NCBI GenBank assembly: GCA_019236085.1
Contig: JAFAJR010000006.1
Location: 1-11,553 of the forward strand
Source: Candidatus Dormiibacterota bacterium
GTDB lineage: Bacteria; Chloroflexota; Dormibacteria; Aeolococcales; Aeolococcaceae
Direction of reading: 5' to 3'
DNA length: 11,553 nucleotides
Part shown: piece after piece, positions 1-6,727 of the stretch
Layout: each line of letters begins with the position of its first letter
Numbering within the stretch: the stretch's first letter is position 1
Translations under genes and position numbers: made by a program
The notes under the pieces: model-generated
Databases searched by the model: none
What the model saw: only the letters and a program-made list of their open reading frames with translations
What the model was told of the DNA's origin: nothing

Positions 1-747
1 ATCGACGGCACCCGGCTGGTCGCGCGCGGGCTGCCCGGCGGCATCTCCACGGTGGCGCTGGCCGAGCGCGGCTCCATGTACCACACGCACGTGCCGTACA
101 TGGAGAAGCTCATCGTCGGGCCCGAGGCGGCGCACGTCATCGACATCACCGACTCCGTCCCGGCCAACCTCAAGCGCATCGCCAGGGCCGAGGACCGCAG
201 GGTCGAGGACCTCACCGTGGTGGTGCTCGACCGCGACCGCCACGAGGGGCTGCTCGACGAGATCCGATCCACCGGCGCGCGAGTGAAGCTGATCATGGAC
301 GGTGACGTCGCCGCGGGCCTCATGGCGGCGATGGAGCATCGCACCGGCATCGACGTCCTCATGGGCATCGGCGGCGCCCCCGAGGCGGTGCTCGCCGCCT
401 GCGCCATCAAGTGCGTCGGCGGCGGCATGCAGGCGCGGCTTTGGCCCCGCGACCAGGACCGCGAGATCATGGCGGCCGAGGGCAAGAGCGCCGACACCGT
501 GTACCGCCTGGACGATCTGGTGGCCGGCGACAACGTCTTCTTCGCCGCCACCGGGATCACCGACGGCGAGCTGCTGCAGGGAGTTCGCTTTCATGGCGAC
601 CACCGCGTCGCGACCCAGAGCCTGGTGATGCGTTCCTACTCAGGAACCGTCCGCTATGTCGAGGCGGAGCACCGCCTGGAAAAGCTGCGTTTGCGCCGCG
701 ATGAGGCGTTCGCCGCCGCAGGAGGGATCACCGAACCCGTCGGCTGA
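1..747 (+). CDS. glpX: Fructose-1,6-bisphosphatase class II (GlpX), 3' part
   Basis: Hydrolyses fructose 1,6-bisphosphate to fructose 6-phosphate, the committed step of gluconeogenesis; cytosolic and metal-dependent. The gene runs in from the left edge. The first residues, IDGTRLVARGLPGG, are the end of the family's DPIDGT metal-binding motif, so roughly the first 80-90 residues are missing and 248 are present; the family is usually 320-340 residues. Further family signatures are VPYMEKLIVGPEA, MGIGGAPEAVLAACAIKC (its Glu is a known metal ligand) and LLQGVRFHGDHRVATQSLVM near the C-terminus. The motif usually written GGEMQ or GGDMQ reads GGGMQ here, so an acidic residue is replaced by Gly. 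The gene ends in TGA at 745-747, 51 nt before yvcK on the same strand. Identification is firm; only the start lies outside the window. Confidence 0.96.
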   Translation: MDGTRLVARGLPGGISTVALAERGSMYHTHVPYMEKLIVGPEAAHVIDITDSVPANLKRIARAEDRRVEDLTVVVLDRDRHEGLLDEIRSTGARVKLIMDGDVAAGLMAAMEHRTGIDVLMGIGGAPEAVLAACAIKCVGGGMQARLWPRDQDREIMAAEGKSADTVYRLDDLVAGDNVFFAATGITDGELLQGVRFHGDHRVATQSLVMRSYSGTVRYVEAEHRLEKLRLRRDEAFAAAGGITEPVG

Positions 748-756
748 GGGTCAGCC
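742..756 (+). terminator. Small hairpin over the glpX stop codon
   Basis: GGCTGA (742-747) and TCAGCC (751-756) form a perfect 6-bp stem with a 3-nt GGG loop. The glpX stop codon lies in the left arm. There is no T-tract, so termination is uncertain. It could instead attenuate or stabilise the mRNA between glpX and yvcK. Confidence 0.3.
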
Positions 757-780
757 TCACGGGTCGGTCGATCCTCCGCG

Positions 781-789
781 TGGGACAAT
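781..789 (+). promoter_or_regulatory. Candidate extended -10 for yvcK (leaderless type)
   Basis: TGG-GACAAT is an extended -10 form (TGn followed by GACAAT, 784-789), 9 nt before the GTG at 799. No Shine-Dalgarno sequence lies in the gap and no good -35 is visible. The geometry suits a transcript starting at or very near the start codon. Weak as a single site; it gains weight from similar spacing at other unit heads in the window. Confidence 0.35.
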
Positions 790-798
790 CGCCTCATC

Positions 799-2094
799 GT
801 GAAGGCCAAAGGCTTGGCCAGCCAGCACGTCCGGCTGTGGTTCACACCGGGTCTGCACATCAAGCGGTGGCTGCTCCTCCTCTTCGTGAGCATCGTCATG
901 CTCAGCCTGGCGGTGGGGTACATCCTCCGCGACGCCTACAGCGGTGGCTGGCGCTTTCCGGACTGGGTCGGCGTCGCGACCCTGCAGTTCCTGCCCCGTG
1001 TGGTGCGCGCTCTCATGTTCGGCGCCCTCGGCGTGGCACTCATCGTGCTCGCCTTCTACAAGCTCGGCCAGTCGATCCTCGGTCCGTTCATGGTCCGTGG
1101 CCGCACCGGCGAGCGCGGCCTGGTGGAGCAGCTCTACCGTTTCCGGCTGCTCGCCAAGGGCCCGCGAGTGGTGGCGATCGGAGGCGGCACGGGATTGTCC
1201 ACGCTGCTCCGCGGCATCAAGAAATACACAGGCAACATCGTGGCCATCGTCACAGTCGCTGACGACGGCGGCTCGAGCGGACGGCTGCGGGATGAGTACC
1301 GCGTGCTGCCGCCGGGCGATTTCCGCCAGTGCCTGACAGCGCTGGCCGAGACCGAGCCACTCATGACCGAGCTGTTCCAGCACCGCTTCGGCGGTGACGG
1401 CTCACTCAGCGGCCACCCCTTCGGCAACCTCTTCATCATGGCAATGGCCGAGATCACCGGCGACTTCGAGCATGCCATTCGTGAGTCCGGCCGGGTGCTT
1501 GCGGTTCGCGGTCAGATCGTTCCCAGCACGCTGCGCGACGTGACCCTCTGCGCCAGCGTCGGCGCCGAGCTGCGCGTCGGCGAATCCAGCATCCCCCGGG
1601 GAGACGAGCGCATCGACCGGGTGTTCCTCGAGCCACCCGACGCCGCTGTCAACCCCGAGGCTGAGGGCGCCATCCTCGACGCGGAGCTGATCATCGTCGG
1701 CCCCGGTTCGCTGTACACGTCGATACTGCCCAACCTGCTGGTGGACGGCATGGTGGAGGTGCTGCGCGCCAGCCCCGCGGTGAAGGTGTTCGTGTGCAAC
1801 GTCGCCGGCCAGCCCGGCGAGACCATGGGCTTCACCGTGAGCGACCACCTGCAGGTCATCGAGGACCACGTGGGCGGCAACCTCTTCGACTACGTGATAG
1901 TCAACAGCAACCTGGCGCCTGCGCTGCCTGCGTCGGCGCGCGATGCCGGCATCACGCGGACCATGTTCGACCGCGAACGGGCCTCGCGAAAGCCGCTGCA
2001 CTACATCCTCTCCGACGTCGTCTCAACCCGCGTGTCGTCGCATCACGATCCCGACAAGCTGGCGCGCGTCATCATGAAACGCGTCTGGCGCTGA
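799..2094 (+). CDS. yvcK: YvcK/CofD-like gluconeogenesis factor with N-terminal membrane anchor
   Basis: YvcK proteins bind UDP-sugars such as UDP-GlcNAc. In Bacillus they are needed for growth on gluconeogenic carbon sources and for normal cell shape. The CofD-like Rossmann core starts near residue 122 with VVAIGGGTGLSTLL (GGGTG 128-132), then TVADDGGSSGRLR (152-164) and PPGDFRQ (171-177). Further on come GHPFGNLF, ELIIVGPGSLYTSILPNLL and VCNVAGQPGET. The protein has 431 residues against about 317 for the cytosolic Bacillus protein. The extra ~115 N-terminal residues hold two hydrophobic helices, about 24-42 and 70-88, with the conserved-looking WFTPGLHIKRW just before the first, so the protein is probably membrane-bound with the core in the cytosol. 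The GTG start lacks a Shine-Dalgarno but captures the whole anchor. It follows glpX by 51 nt; the rapZ and whiA neighbours common elsewhere are absent. Confidence 0.93.
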   Translation: MKAKGLASQHVRLWFTPGLHIKRWLLLLFVSIVMLSLAVGYILRDAYSGGWRFPDWVGVATLQFLPRVVRALMFGALGVALIVLAFYKLGQSILGPFMVRGRTGERGLVEQLYRFRLLAKGPRVVAIGGGTGLSTLLRGIKKYTGNIVAIVTVADDGGSSGRLRDEYRVLPPGDFRQCLTALAETEPLMTELFQHRFGGDGSLSGHPFGNLFIMAMAEITGDFEHAIRESGRVLAVRGQIVPSTLRDVTLCASVGAELRVGESSIPRGDERIDRVFLEPPDAAVNPEAEGAILDAELIIVGPGSLYTSILPNLLVDGMVEVLRASPAVKVFVCNVAGQPGETMGFTVSDHLQVIEDHVGGNLFDYVIVNSNLAPALPASARDAGITRTMFDRERASRKPLHYILSDVVSTRVSSHHDPDKLARVIMKRVWR

Positions 2095-2099
2095 CAAGC

Positions 2100-2136
2100 G
2101 AAGGGGGAAGGGGTTCCCCTTCGTGCAACCCCCTTC
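2100..2136. terminator. Nested hairpin between convergent genes
   Basis: GAAGGGGG (2100-2107) pairs perfectly with CCCCCTTC (2129-2136). Inside lies a second stem, AAGGG (2108-2112) with CCCTT (2117-2121). The structure starts 5 nt after the yvcK stop and reads equally well on both strands, which suits a bidirectional terminator between yvcK and the crotonase gene. There is no T-tract on either side. Confidence 0.55.
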
Positions 2137-2153
2137 ATTGCGGTGCCGGCTTC

Positions 2154-2170
2154 GGGGAAGTGAATTCCCC
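2154..2170. terminator. Second hairpin in the convergent gap
   Basis: GGGGAA (2154-2159) and TTCCCC (2165-2170) form a 6-bp stem with a GTGAA loop, 21 nt downstream of the crotonase stop when read on the minus strand. It is probably the first terminator met by minus-strand transcripts, backed up by the nested hairpin at 2100-2136. No T-tract follows. Confidence 0.45.
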
Positions 2171-2191
2171 TACGCTGGCGATCCCATACCG

Positions 2192-2959
2192 CTAACTGAG
2201 TTCGGTGCCGTGACGGCCAGCACCGTCGCGGAATCGCCGTGCTCCTTCCGCGGTTTCGCCGGACGCGATCACCTCGATACCGTGCCGGGTCTCGTTGCGC
2301 AGCGCCGCGTCGAACGGCAGGGACCACTGTTCCAGCGCTGCCATCCGGTCGCTGCGCATGCACAGCTGGGGCACGGCTGCGATGTGCCTCGCCAGCCGCA
2401 GCGCTGCGTCGAGCGCGGCGCCGTGCGGCACCACGCGGTCGACGAGTCCCCAGTGCAGCGCTTCGCCGGCGTGCACCGATCGTCCGGTGAGGATCATGTC
2501 CAGCGCCCTTCCCTGGCCGACGATCCGCGGCAGCCGCAGTGTGCCGCCGTCGACCAGCGGTACTCCGAAACGGCGTGAGAACACCCCGAACACCGCTGAC
2601 GCCGCGGCGACGCGCAGGTCGCACCACAGCGCGAGCTCCAGGCCGCCGGCAACGGCGTGGCCCTCGACAGCGGCGATGACCGGCTTGCCCAGCTGCAGCC
2701 GCGACACACCCATCGGCGCGTCACCTGAGTAGTCGAGAACGGCGTCACCGCCGGCCAGCGCTACGAGGTCGAACCCGGCACAGAACGTGCCGCCGGCGCC
2801 GGTGAGCACGGCAACCGACTGGCCCGCGTCGGCATCGAAGGCTCGGAAAGCGCCGGCGAGCTGCGCCGCGGTTTCGGGGTCCACGGCGTTGCGCCTCGCG
2901 GGGCGGTCGATGGTGACGACGGTGACCTCGGAGTGGTGCTCGACGTTGATGCCGTTCAT
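2192..2959 (-). CDS. Crotonase-fold (enoyl-CoA hydratase/isomerase family) protein
   Basis: 255 residues, the normal single-domain crotonase length. The oxyanion-hole segments are visible: GGTFCAGFD (56-64) and EGHAVAGGLELAL (99-111), followed by CDLRVAA and GGTLRLPRIVG. Glu108 matches the first catalytic Glu of classical enoyl-CoA hydratase. The second catalytic Glu, in the FGQPE segment of the rat enzyme, aligns with Ser128 in FGVFSRRFGVPLVDGG. The FxRRxGVPLxDGGT form marks a broad actinobacterial/Chloroflexota-type subfamily labelled only as crotonase, so simple hydratase activity should not be assumed. The reading frame stays open upstream, but the start is placed at the ATG at 2959, giving the usual N-terminus just before the first beta-strand (VTVVTIDRPARRNAV); further extension would run into the FemAB gene. 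It begins 8 nt after the preceding FemAB stop, so is probably its co-transcript. No clear RBS. Confidence 0.9.
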   Translation of the reverse strand: MNGINVEHHSEVTVVTIDRPARRNAVDPETAAQLAGAFRAFDADAGQSVAVLTGAGGTFCAGFDLVALAGGDAVLDYSGDAPMGVSRLQLGKPVIAAVEGHAVAGGLELALWCDLRVAAASAVFGVFSRRFGVPLVDGGTLRLPRIVGQGRALDMILTGRSVHAGEALHWGLVDRVVPHGAALDAALRLARHIAAVPQLCMRSDRMAALEQWSLPFDAALRNETRHGIEVIASGETAEGARRFRDGAGRHGTELS

Positions 2960-2967
2960 GGTTCGTG

Positions 2968-4008
2968 TCAATAGAGAAGGTCGTGCCGCACGCGGTACGC
3001 CCACTGATGCTCCAGCCGTTCCACCACCTGCTCCCAGATCGCGTACCGCCGGGGGTCGATGACGAGCTCGAGCGTGCCGCAGAACTCGGTGATGTCGCTC
3101 TCGAATCCTGACTTGAAGCGGTACAGCCCGTACAGCGGATGGTCCTCGCTCAACTGGTCGCGCGGCGGCACGGCCACCAGGTCGTACCGTTCCACGCCGC
3201 GAGTCCGTAGGAAACGCATCACCTCCCATTGCAGCGCGTACGGCGCCATCACCTCGCCTCGCTCGGGACGCGAACCGCCGTCCTTGTACCAGCCTTTGCG
3301 TCCCAGGAAGGTGATGAAGGCACCTGCGAGAACTGTGCCGTCGAGGCCGGCGAAGAACAGCTGCCCCTGTCCCGCGGCCTCCTGCAGCTGCCAGTACTGC
3401 TGGAAGTAGCTGCGCGGCCGCAGCGTGAACCCGGCGCGGTCCCGCGTCGCGGCCATGAGGCTGTACAAGACGTCGATGTTGGCGTCGCTCGCCGGCACTG
3501 TTTCGACGGTCACACCGTGCCGCGCCGCAAGGCGGATGTTGTAGCGCGTCTTCGGTTTGAAGGACGCGAGCAGCGCGTCGTCATCGCTGCGCAGGTGGAC
3601 GATGATCGTGGCGCGTGTGATCTGGATGTCGTGACGGGCCCTCCGCAATCCGAGGTTGCGCAGCAATGACTGGGTGACCGACCCGGCAGGCAGCTCGGGC
3701 TCCAGCTTCACGGCAAACCACGAACGGTGCGTGCGCAGCGCTGCGGCCACCGCTCCCAGCTGGGCGGCGTCGGCTACCCCGGGACCCTTCGGCAGATAGA
3801 GCAGGTCGCCGAGCAGCGGTGTGCGCCGTCGCAGCCCGAGGACCGCGATCTGCGAACCACCGGTCTCGTGGACCAGGTACTCCGGGTGCCAGCCGTGGCT
3901 GCGCTTGAACTCGCCCCACGCCCTGCTCTGCAGGATGTTTCCGCCGTCCGGATTGGCGATGACAAGCTCGTCCCACTGCGCGACCTCGCGCGGTGTCGCC
4001 GACCTCAT
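2968..4008 (-). CDS. FemAB-family peptidoglycan interpeptide bridge aminoacyltransferase (second copy)
   Basis: FemAB enzymes have twin GNAT folds and transfer an amino acid from aminoacyl-tRNA to the lipid II stem peptide, building the interpeptide bridge on the inner face of the membrane. The 346 residues match the single-residue FemX type rather than the ~420 of staphylococcal FemA, and no tRNA-arm coiled coil is evident. Family features in order: NILQSRAWGEF (24-34), LLYLPKGPG (69-77), KPKTRYNIRLAARHGV in the middle (the family's KxRYNI segment) and HPLYGLYRFKSGF (290-302). The ATG at 4008-4006 overlaps the TGA of the upstream FemAB gene as ATGA, so translation is probably coupled; the longer open frame upstream only reads through the neighbour. 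The donor amino acid cannot be read from the sequence. Confidence 0.9.
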   Translation of the reverse strand: MRSATPREVAQWDELVIANPDGGNILQSRAWGEFKRSHGWHPEYLVHETGGSQIAVLGLRRRTPLLGDLLYLPKGPGVADAAQLGAVAAALRTHRSWFAVKLEPELPAGSVTQSLLRNLGLRRARHDIQITRATIIVHLRSDDDALLASFKPKTRYNIRLAARHGVTVETVPASDANIDVLYSLMAATRDRAGFTLRPRSYFQQYWQLQEAAGQGQLFFAGLDGTVLAGAFITFLGRKGWYKDGGSRPERGEVMAPYALQWEVMRFLRTRGVERYDLVAVPPRDQLSEDHPLYGLYRFKSGFESDITEFCGTLELVIDPRRYAIWEQVVERLEHQWAYRVRHDLLY

Positions 4009-4958
4009 CGCCGCCCGGCTAGCCTGTACAGACGGTGGCGCAGCTGTCGCGCAGGGATCTCCCAGGTTCCGGCCCGTTCCAGCAGCCGTCCGCCGAAGGC
4101 CATCTTGAAGCGGGTGAAACCCGCCCAGGGATGGCCGGGCGGGGCGCCGGGCTCGACACCCCAGAAATCGAACAGCTGGTGGCCCGCAGCCCTCGCGTCG
4201 AGGATCATCCGCCACACGAGAGGTGCCGCGGCGCCGAGTTTCCGGCCCACGACAGGGTCCGACGCGGCATGAGCGTAGTAGCGGACACCGAACCAGTCGA
4301 AACACAGCGCCGCCGCGACCGCGGCGCCGTCGTGCTCCGCCACGTACAGCGTTGCGTCGCCGCCAGGCATGAGCTCCGCGGCTTCAGCCCGGTGATACTC
4401 GGCGCTTTGCCCCGGAAAGCCGCCTGCACTTGTGCTGGTTCGCTGCAGCCCCAGGAGGACCTCGATAGCCGCGGGGTCGTTGGTCGCGCTCAGCTCGAGA
4501 CCCCGCCGCCCAGCAGCGTTGATGCTGCCGCGGTGTCCGGCGCTGAGCCCTGCGCGCAGTTCGTCTTCGCTCTGCTGCAGGTCGAGCACCCAGGTGCACC
4601 TGGGCTGCACGGGGCGCACCTGCACAGCGCCGGCAGCGCGAAGCACGCTGACATCGGCGGTCAGCGGCTCGATGCGCACGAAATCGAGGTGATGGTCGCG
4701 CGCTGCCCGTTGCAGCGAGCCGAAGGTGTCGCGCAGCGACGCCGCAGCCGGACCATAGGGCAGGTAGAGGTAGCGGGGGAAACGTCCCAACCGCAAAGGG
4801 CCGGTCCAGGCCCACGTCTCGTCGCGATCATGCAGCACCTGCTGTCCCAGCGCCTTCTGCACACGTTGCCACGCACTGCTCTGCAGAAAGTGACCGCCCA
4901 GCGCATGCACGGCGGAATCCCAGTCTGCCGCGGCTGCACCGACGCGTGCTGCGGTCAC
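4005..4958 (-). CDS. FemAB-family peptidoglycan interpeptide bridge aminoacyltransferase (first copy)
   Basis: 317 residues with the same scaffold as its downstream neighbour: HFLQSSAWQRV (23-33), YLYLPYGP (63-70), a central AGHRGSINAAGRRGLE segment in place of KTRYNI, and FDFWGVEP...HPWAGFTRFKMAFGG (263-290). The FDFxG and FKxxFGG elements are typical of FemX-type bridge enzymes. The central segment lacks the Lys and Tyr of the usual KxRYNI, so the two copies probably differ in substrate or donor, as in MurM/MurN or FemA/FemB pairs. It is first in a minus-strand unit with a second FemAB (ATGA overlap) and a crotonase gene. The GTG start at 4958 has no Shine-Dalgarno, but an extended -10-like element lies 6 nt upstream. 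Confidence 0.87.
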   Translation of the reverse strand: MTAARVGAAAADWDSAVHALGGHFLQSSAWQRVQKALGQQVLHDRDETWAWTGPLRLGRFPRYLYLPYGPAAASLRDTFGSLQRAARDHHLDFVRIEPLTADVSVLRAAGAVQVRPVQPRCTWVLDLQQSEDELRAGLSAGHRGSINAAGRRGLELSATNDPAAIEVLLGLQRTSTSAGGFPGQSAEYHRAEAAELMPGGDATLYVAEHDGAAVAAALCFDWFGVRYYAHAASDPVVGRKLGAAAPLVWRMILDARAAGHQLFDFWGVEPGAPPGHPWAGFTRFKMAFGGRLLERAGTWEIPARQLRHRLYRLAGRR

Positions 4959-4964
4959 GCGGTG

Positions 4965-4973
4965 ACGCTAGCA
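4965..4973 (-). promoter_or_regulatory. Candidate extended -10 for the FemAB unit (leaderless type)
   Basis: Read on the minus strand, TGC-TAGCGT fits TGn-TAnnnT and sits 6 nt before the GTG at 4958. No RBS separates them, so a transcript starting at the GTG is likely. No good -35 was seen. Confidence 0.4.
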
Positions 4974-5029
4974 CAAGCAAACGCGTTGCACTCCGCCGGG
5001 ACAGGTGGCAAACGACCCTTTGTTTTCCT

Positions 5030-5035
5030 TACAAT
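5030..5035 (+). promoter_or_regulatory. -10 element of the HU gene
   Basis: TACAAT in an AT-rich patch (TTTGTTTTCCTTACAATT) unlike its surroundings. It predicts a start near 5042 and a leader of about 33 nt carrying an RBS. The -35 position (around 5006-5012, TGGCAAA) is poor. The AT-richness and isolation support a strong promoter for an abundant protein. Confidence 0.55.
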
Positions 5036-5059
5036 TCCGCGCTGGTCGGCATCACACAC

Positions 5060-5065
5060 GAGGAG
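5060..5065 (+). promoter_or_regulatory. Ribosome binding site of the HU gene
   Basis: GAGGAG, 9 nt before the ATG at 5075. It decides the start: the frame is open further upstream from a GTG at 4946, but that extension would include the promoter and is not HU-like. Confidence 0.75.
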
Positions 5066-5074
5066 ACTGCACAC

Positions 5075-5389
5075 ATGGCAACAGACATCACGAGAGACGA
5101 CCTCGCTAAGCAGCTTGCGGATCGCGCAGAGATCACGCAGACGGCGGCCCGTGAAGAGGTCGCATGGTTCTTCGACACCATCGCATCGCATCTGCAGCGC
5201 GGTGACGAGGTCCGGATCCACGGATTCGGCACCTTCAAGACAGCGCAGCGCGCCGCTCGGATGGGACGCAACCCGCGAACCGGCGAGCAGGTGCGGGTTG
5301 CGGCTCGCCGCGTGGTGCGCTTCTCGGCGAGCAGCACACTGTCGGCGTCGCTGAAGGGCACTGCCGGCAGAGGACGCGCCAAGCGCTGA
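5075..5389 (+). CDS. hup: HU/IHF-family nucleoid DNA-binding protein
   Basis: Small, basic histone-like protein that bends and compacts DNA as a dimer. 104 residues: the helical dimerisation part, TRDDLAKQLADRAEITQTAA (6-25), then VRIHGFGTF (46-54), RAARMGRNPRTGE (59-71) and VRFSASSTL (81-89). RNPRTGE is the beta-arm tip that enters the minor groove. A 12-15-residue tail ending TAGRGRAKR is rich in Arg, Lys and Gly, beyond the ~90 residues of standard HU; short basic tails of this kind occur in high-GC bacteria. It is a single-gene unit with TACAAT, GAGGAG and a hairpin after the stop. Whether it is strictly HU or an IHF-like paralogue cannot be told. Confidence 0.93.
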   Translation: MATDITRDDLAKQLADRAEITQTAAREEVAWFFDTIASHLQRGDEVRIHGFGTFKTAQRAARMGRNPRTGEQVRVAARRVVRFSASSTLSASLKGTAGRGRAKR

Positions 5390-5401
5390 CATCCATCGCC
5401 G

Positions 5402-5436
5402 TGCGAGCCCTTCGTCAGCGCGGCGAAGGGCTCGCA
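5402..5436 (+). terminator. Terminator hairpin after the HU gene
   Basis: TGCGAGCCCTTCG (5402-5414) and CGAAGGGCTCGCA (5424-5436) make a perfect 13-bp stem with a 9-nt loop, starting 12 nt after the HU stop. There is no T-tract, but its length and placement make a transcription end very likely. It also separates HU from the carboxypeptidase gene 14 nt further on. Confidence 0.75.
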
Positions 5437-5450
5437 TCGCGAGGGCTGAC

Positions 5451-6716
5451 GTGAAGATTTCGCGCAGCTCGGCCCTTGTTGTCCTCATCGCAGTGCTCGC
5501 CGCCGGCGCGCTCAGCGGAGCGGGCATTGCGGTTAAGAGGCTCACAGCTCCCCCGGCCCAGCTGACCGCCACGGTGCATGCACCGGTCGTGGTGACGCTG
5601 GCCGCGCCGCCGGCCCCTCCCATCTCGCTGCCTGCGGCGGGCTCACTGGCGCTGGCACAGTTCGGCGGACCGCTGCTGGCACAACGCGATGCCGGCCGGG
5701 TGCGGCCCACCGGATCGGTGGCCAAGACCATGACGGCGCTGGTGACCCTGCATGTCCATCCGCTGGTCCCGGGTGCGCCGGGACCGGTTCTCACGATGAC
5801 GGAGGCCGACGTTTCGCTCTACCGCCAGGCGATTGCAGAGCAGGGGTCAGCGGTTGCGGTGGAAGCAGGTGAGCGGCTCACCGAGCGCCAGCTGCTGCTG
5901 GCGCTGCTCCTGCCGTCGGCCAACAACATCGCCGAGACGCTGGCCCGCTGGGTGGCAGGGAGTGACGGCGCGTTCGACGACATGCTCAATGCCACGGCGC
6001 GCTCCCTGGACATGCCGGACACCCAATTTGCCGACCCCAGCGGGTACAGCCCCGAAACCGTGTCCACCGCCGCAGACCTCGTCCGCCTGGGTGAGGCGGC
6101 CCTGGCAAACCCGGCGCTCGCGGACCTCGTATCCACCCGCTCCGCCACGCTGCCCGACGGGACACAGCTGCAGAACCTCGACATCCTGCTGGGCACGGCG
6201 GGGCCTCATTGGCTGGGCATCAAGACGGGCTGGACGCCCCAGGCCGGCGGCTGCCTGCTCTTCGCCGCGGTGCAGGCGGTCGGCGCCGGCGGCCTCCCAG
6301 TCACCCTGGTCGGGGCTGTGCTCGGTCAGCCCGCTGTGGCCGGCATCGCGCCGGGCCACCCCGAGCTCGGCGGCGCGTTCCAGGCGGCGAAACAAGCGGC
6401 AACGACGGCGTTCGCCGGCTATGCCACTGTTGACCTGACGTCCGTGCTGACCGGCGTGACCGGCTCGGTCACAGCACCCTGGGGGGCGCACACCGGGTTG
6501 CTGGCGCAGCATCTGAGCCGGATCGCGCTGGTGCGAGGCTCCCTCACCCTGCAGCTTGCGGTGAGCACTGTCCACCTGGCAGCGCCCATTGCCGCCGGGA
6601 CCACGGCGGCGGTGGTGAGCGCCAGCGCAGCCGCCGTCCCATCGATCACCTGGCGGCTCGTCACCACGATGCCGGTTCCGGGACCATCGTGGACCTGGCG
6701 CCTGTTCGGCAGCTGA
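5451..6716 (+). CDS. Serine D-Ala-D-Ala carboxypeptidase (peptidase S11, PBP5-like)
   Basis: Removes the terminal D-Ala from peptidoglycan pentapeptides outside the membrane, limiting cross-linking. 421 residues. A hydrophobic helix (about 8-28) after MKISRSS is an uncleaved anchor or a signal peptide. All three penicillin-binding motifs are present in order: SxxK as SVAK (89-92), SxN as SAN (156-158) and KTG (258-260, in WLGIKTGWTPQAGG). DTQFADPSGYSPE (190-202) is also family-typical. After KTG come ~160 Ala/Val/Thr-rich residues, with no C-terminal amphipathic anchor of the E. coli PBP5 kind, so tethering would rest on the N-terminal helix. The GTG start at 5451 has GAGGG 5 nt upstream. It follows the HU terminator, so should have its own promoter, which I could not pick out. 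Confidence 0.92.
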   Translation: MKISRSSALVVLIAVLAAGALSGAGIAVKRLTAPPAQLTATVHAPVVVTLAAPPAPPISLPAAGSLALAQFGGPLLAQRDAGRVRPTGSVAKTMTALVTLHVHPLVPGAPGPVLTMTEADVSLYRQAIAEQGSAVAVEAGERLTERQLLLALLLPSANNIAETLARWVAGSDGAFDDMLNATARSLDMPDTQFADPSGYSPETVSTAADLVRLGEAALANPALADLVSTRSATLPDGTQLQNLDILLGTAGPHWLGIKTGWTPQAGGCLLFAAVQAVGAGGLPVTLVGAVLGQPAVAGIAPGHPELGGAFQAAKQAATTAFAGYATVDLTSVLTGVTGSVTAPWGAHTGLLAQHLSRIALVRGSLTLQLAVSTVHLAAPIAAGTTAAVVSASAAAVPSITWRLVTTMPVPGPSWTWRLFGS

Positions 6717-6727
6717 GCTGAGGTGCT

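Noticed and set aside
2960..3229. N-terminal extension of the crotonase frame to 3229
   Set aside because: The extension overlaps the FemAB coding end and is Arg/Pro-rich; the crotonase fold begins right after ATG 2959.
4984..4991. TTGCAC as a -35 for the HU promoter
   Set aside because: It lies 38 nt from TACAAT, far beyond a 16-18-nt spacer.
4946..5074. N-terminal extension of the HU frame to a GTG at 4946
   Set aside because: It would cover the TACAAT promoter and overlap the divergent FemAB start; the ATG at 5075 has a good RBS and gives the normal HU N-terminus.
4035..5354. A 439-codon plus-strand open frame opposite the FemAB genes
   Set aside because: Antisense to two clear FemAB genes and running into HU in another frame. 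Its product is Arg/Pro/Ala-rich with no motif. Long antisense frames are expected at this G+C content.
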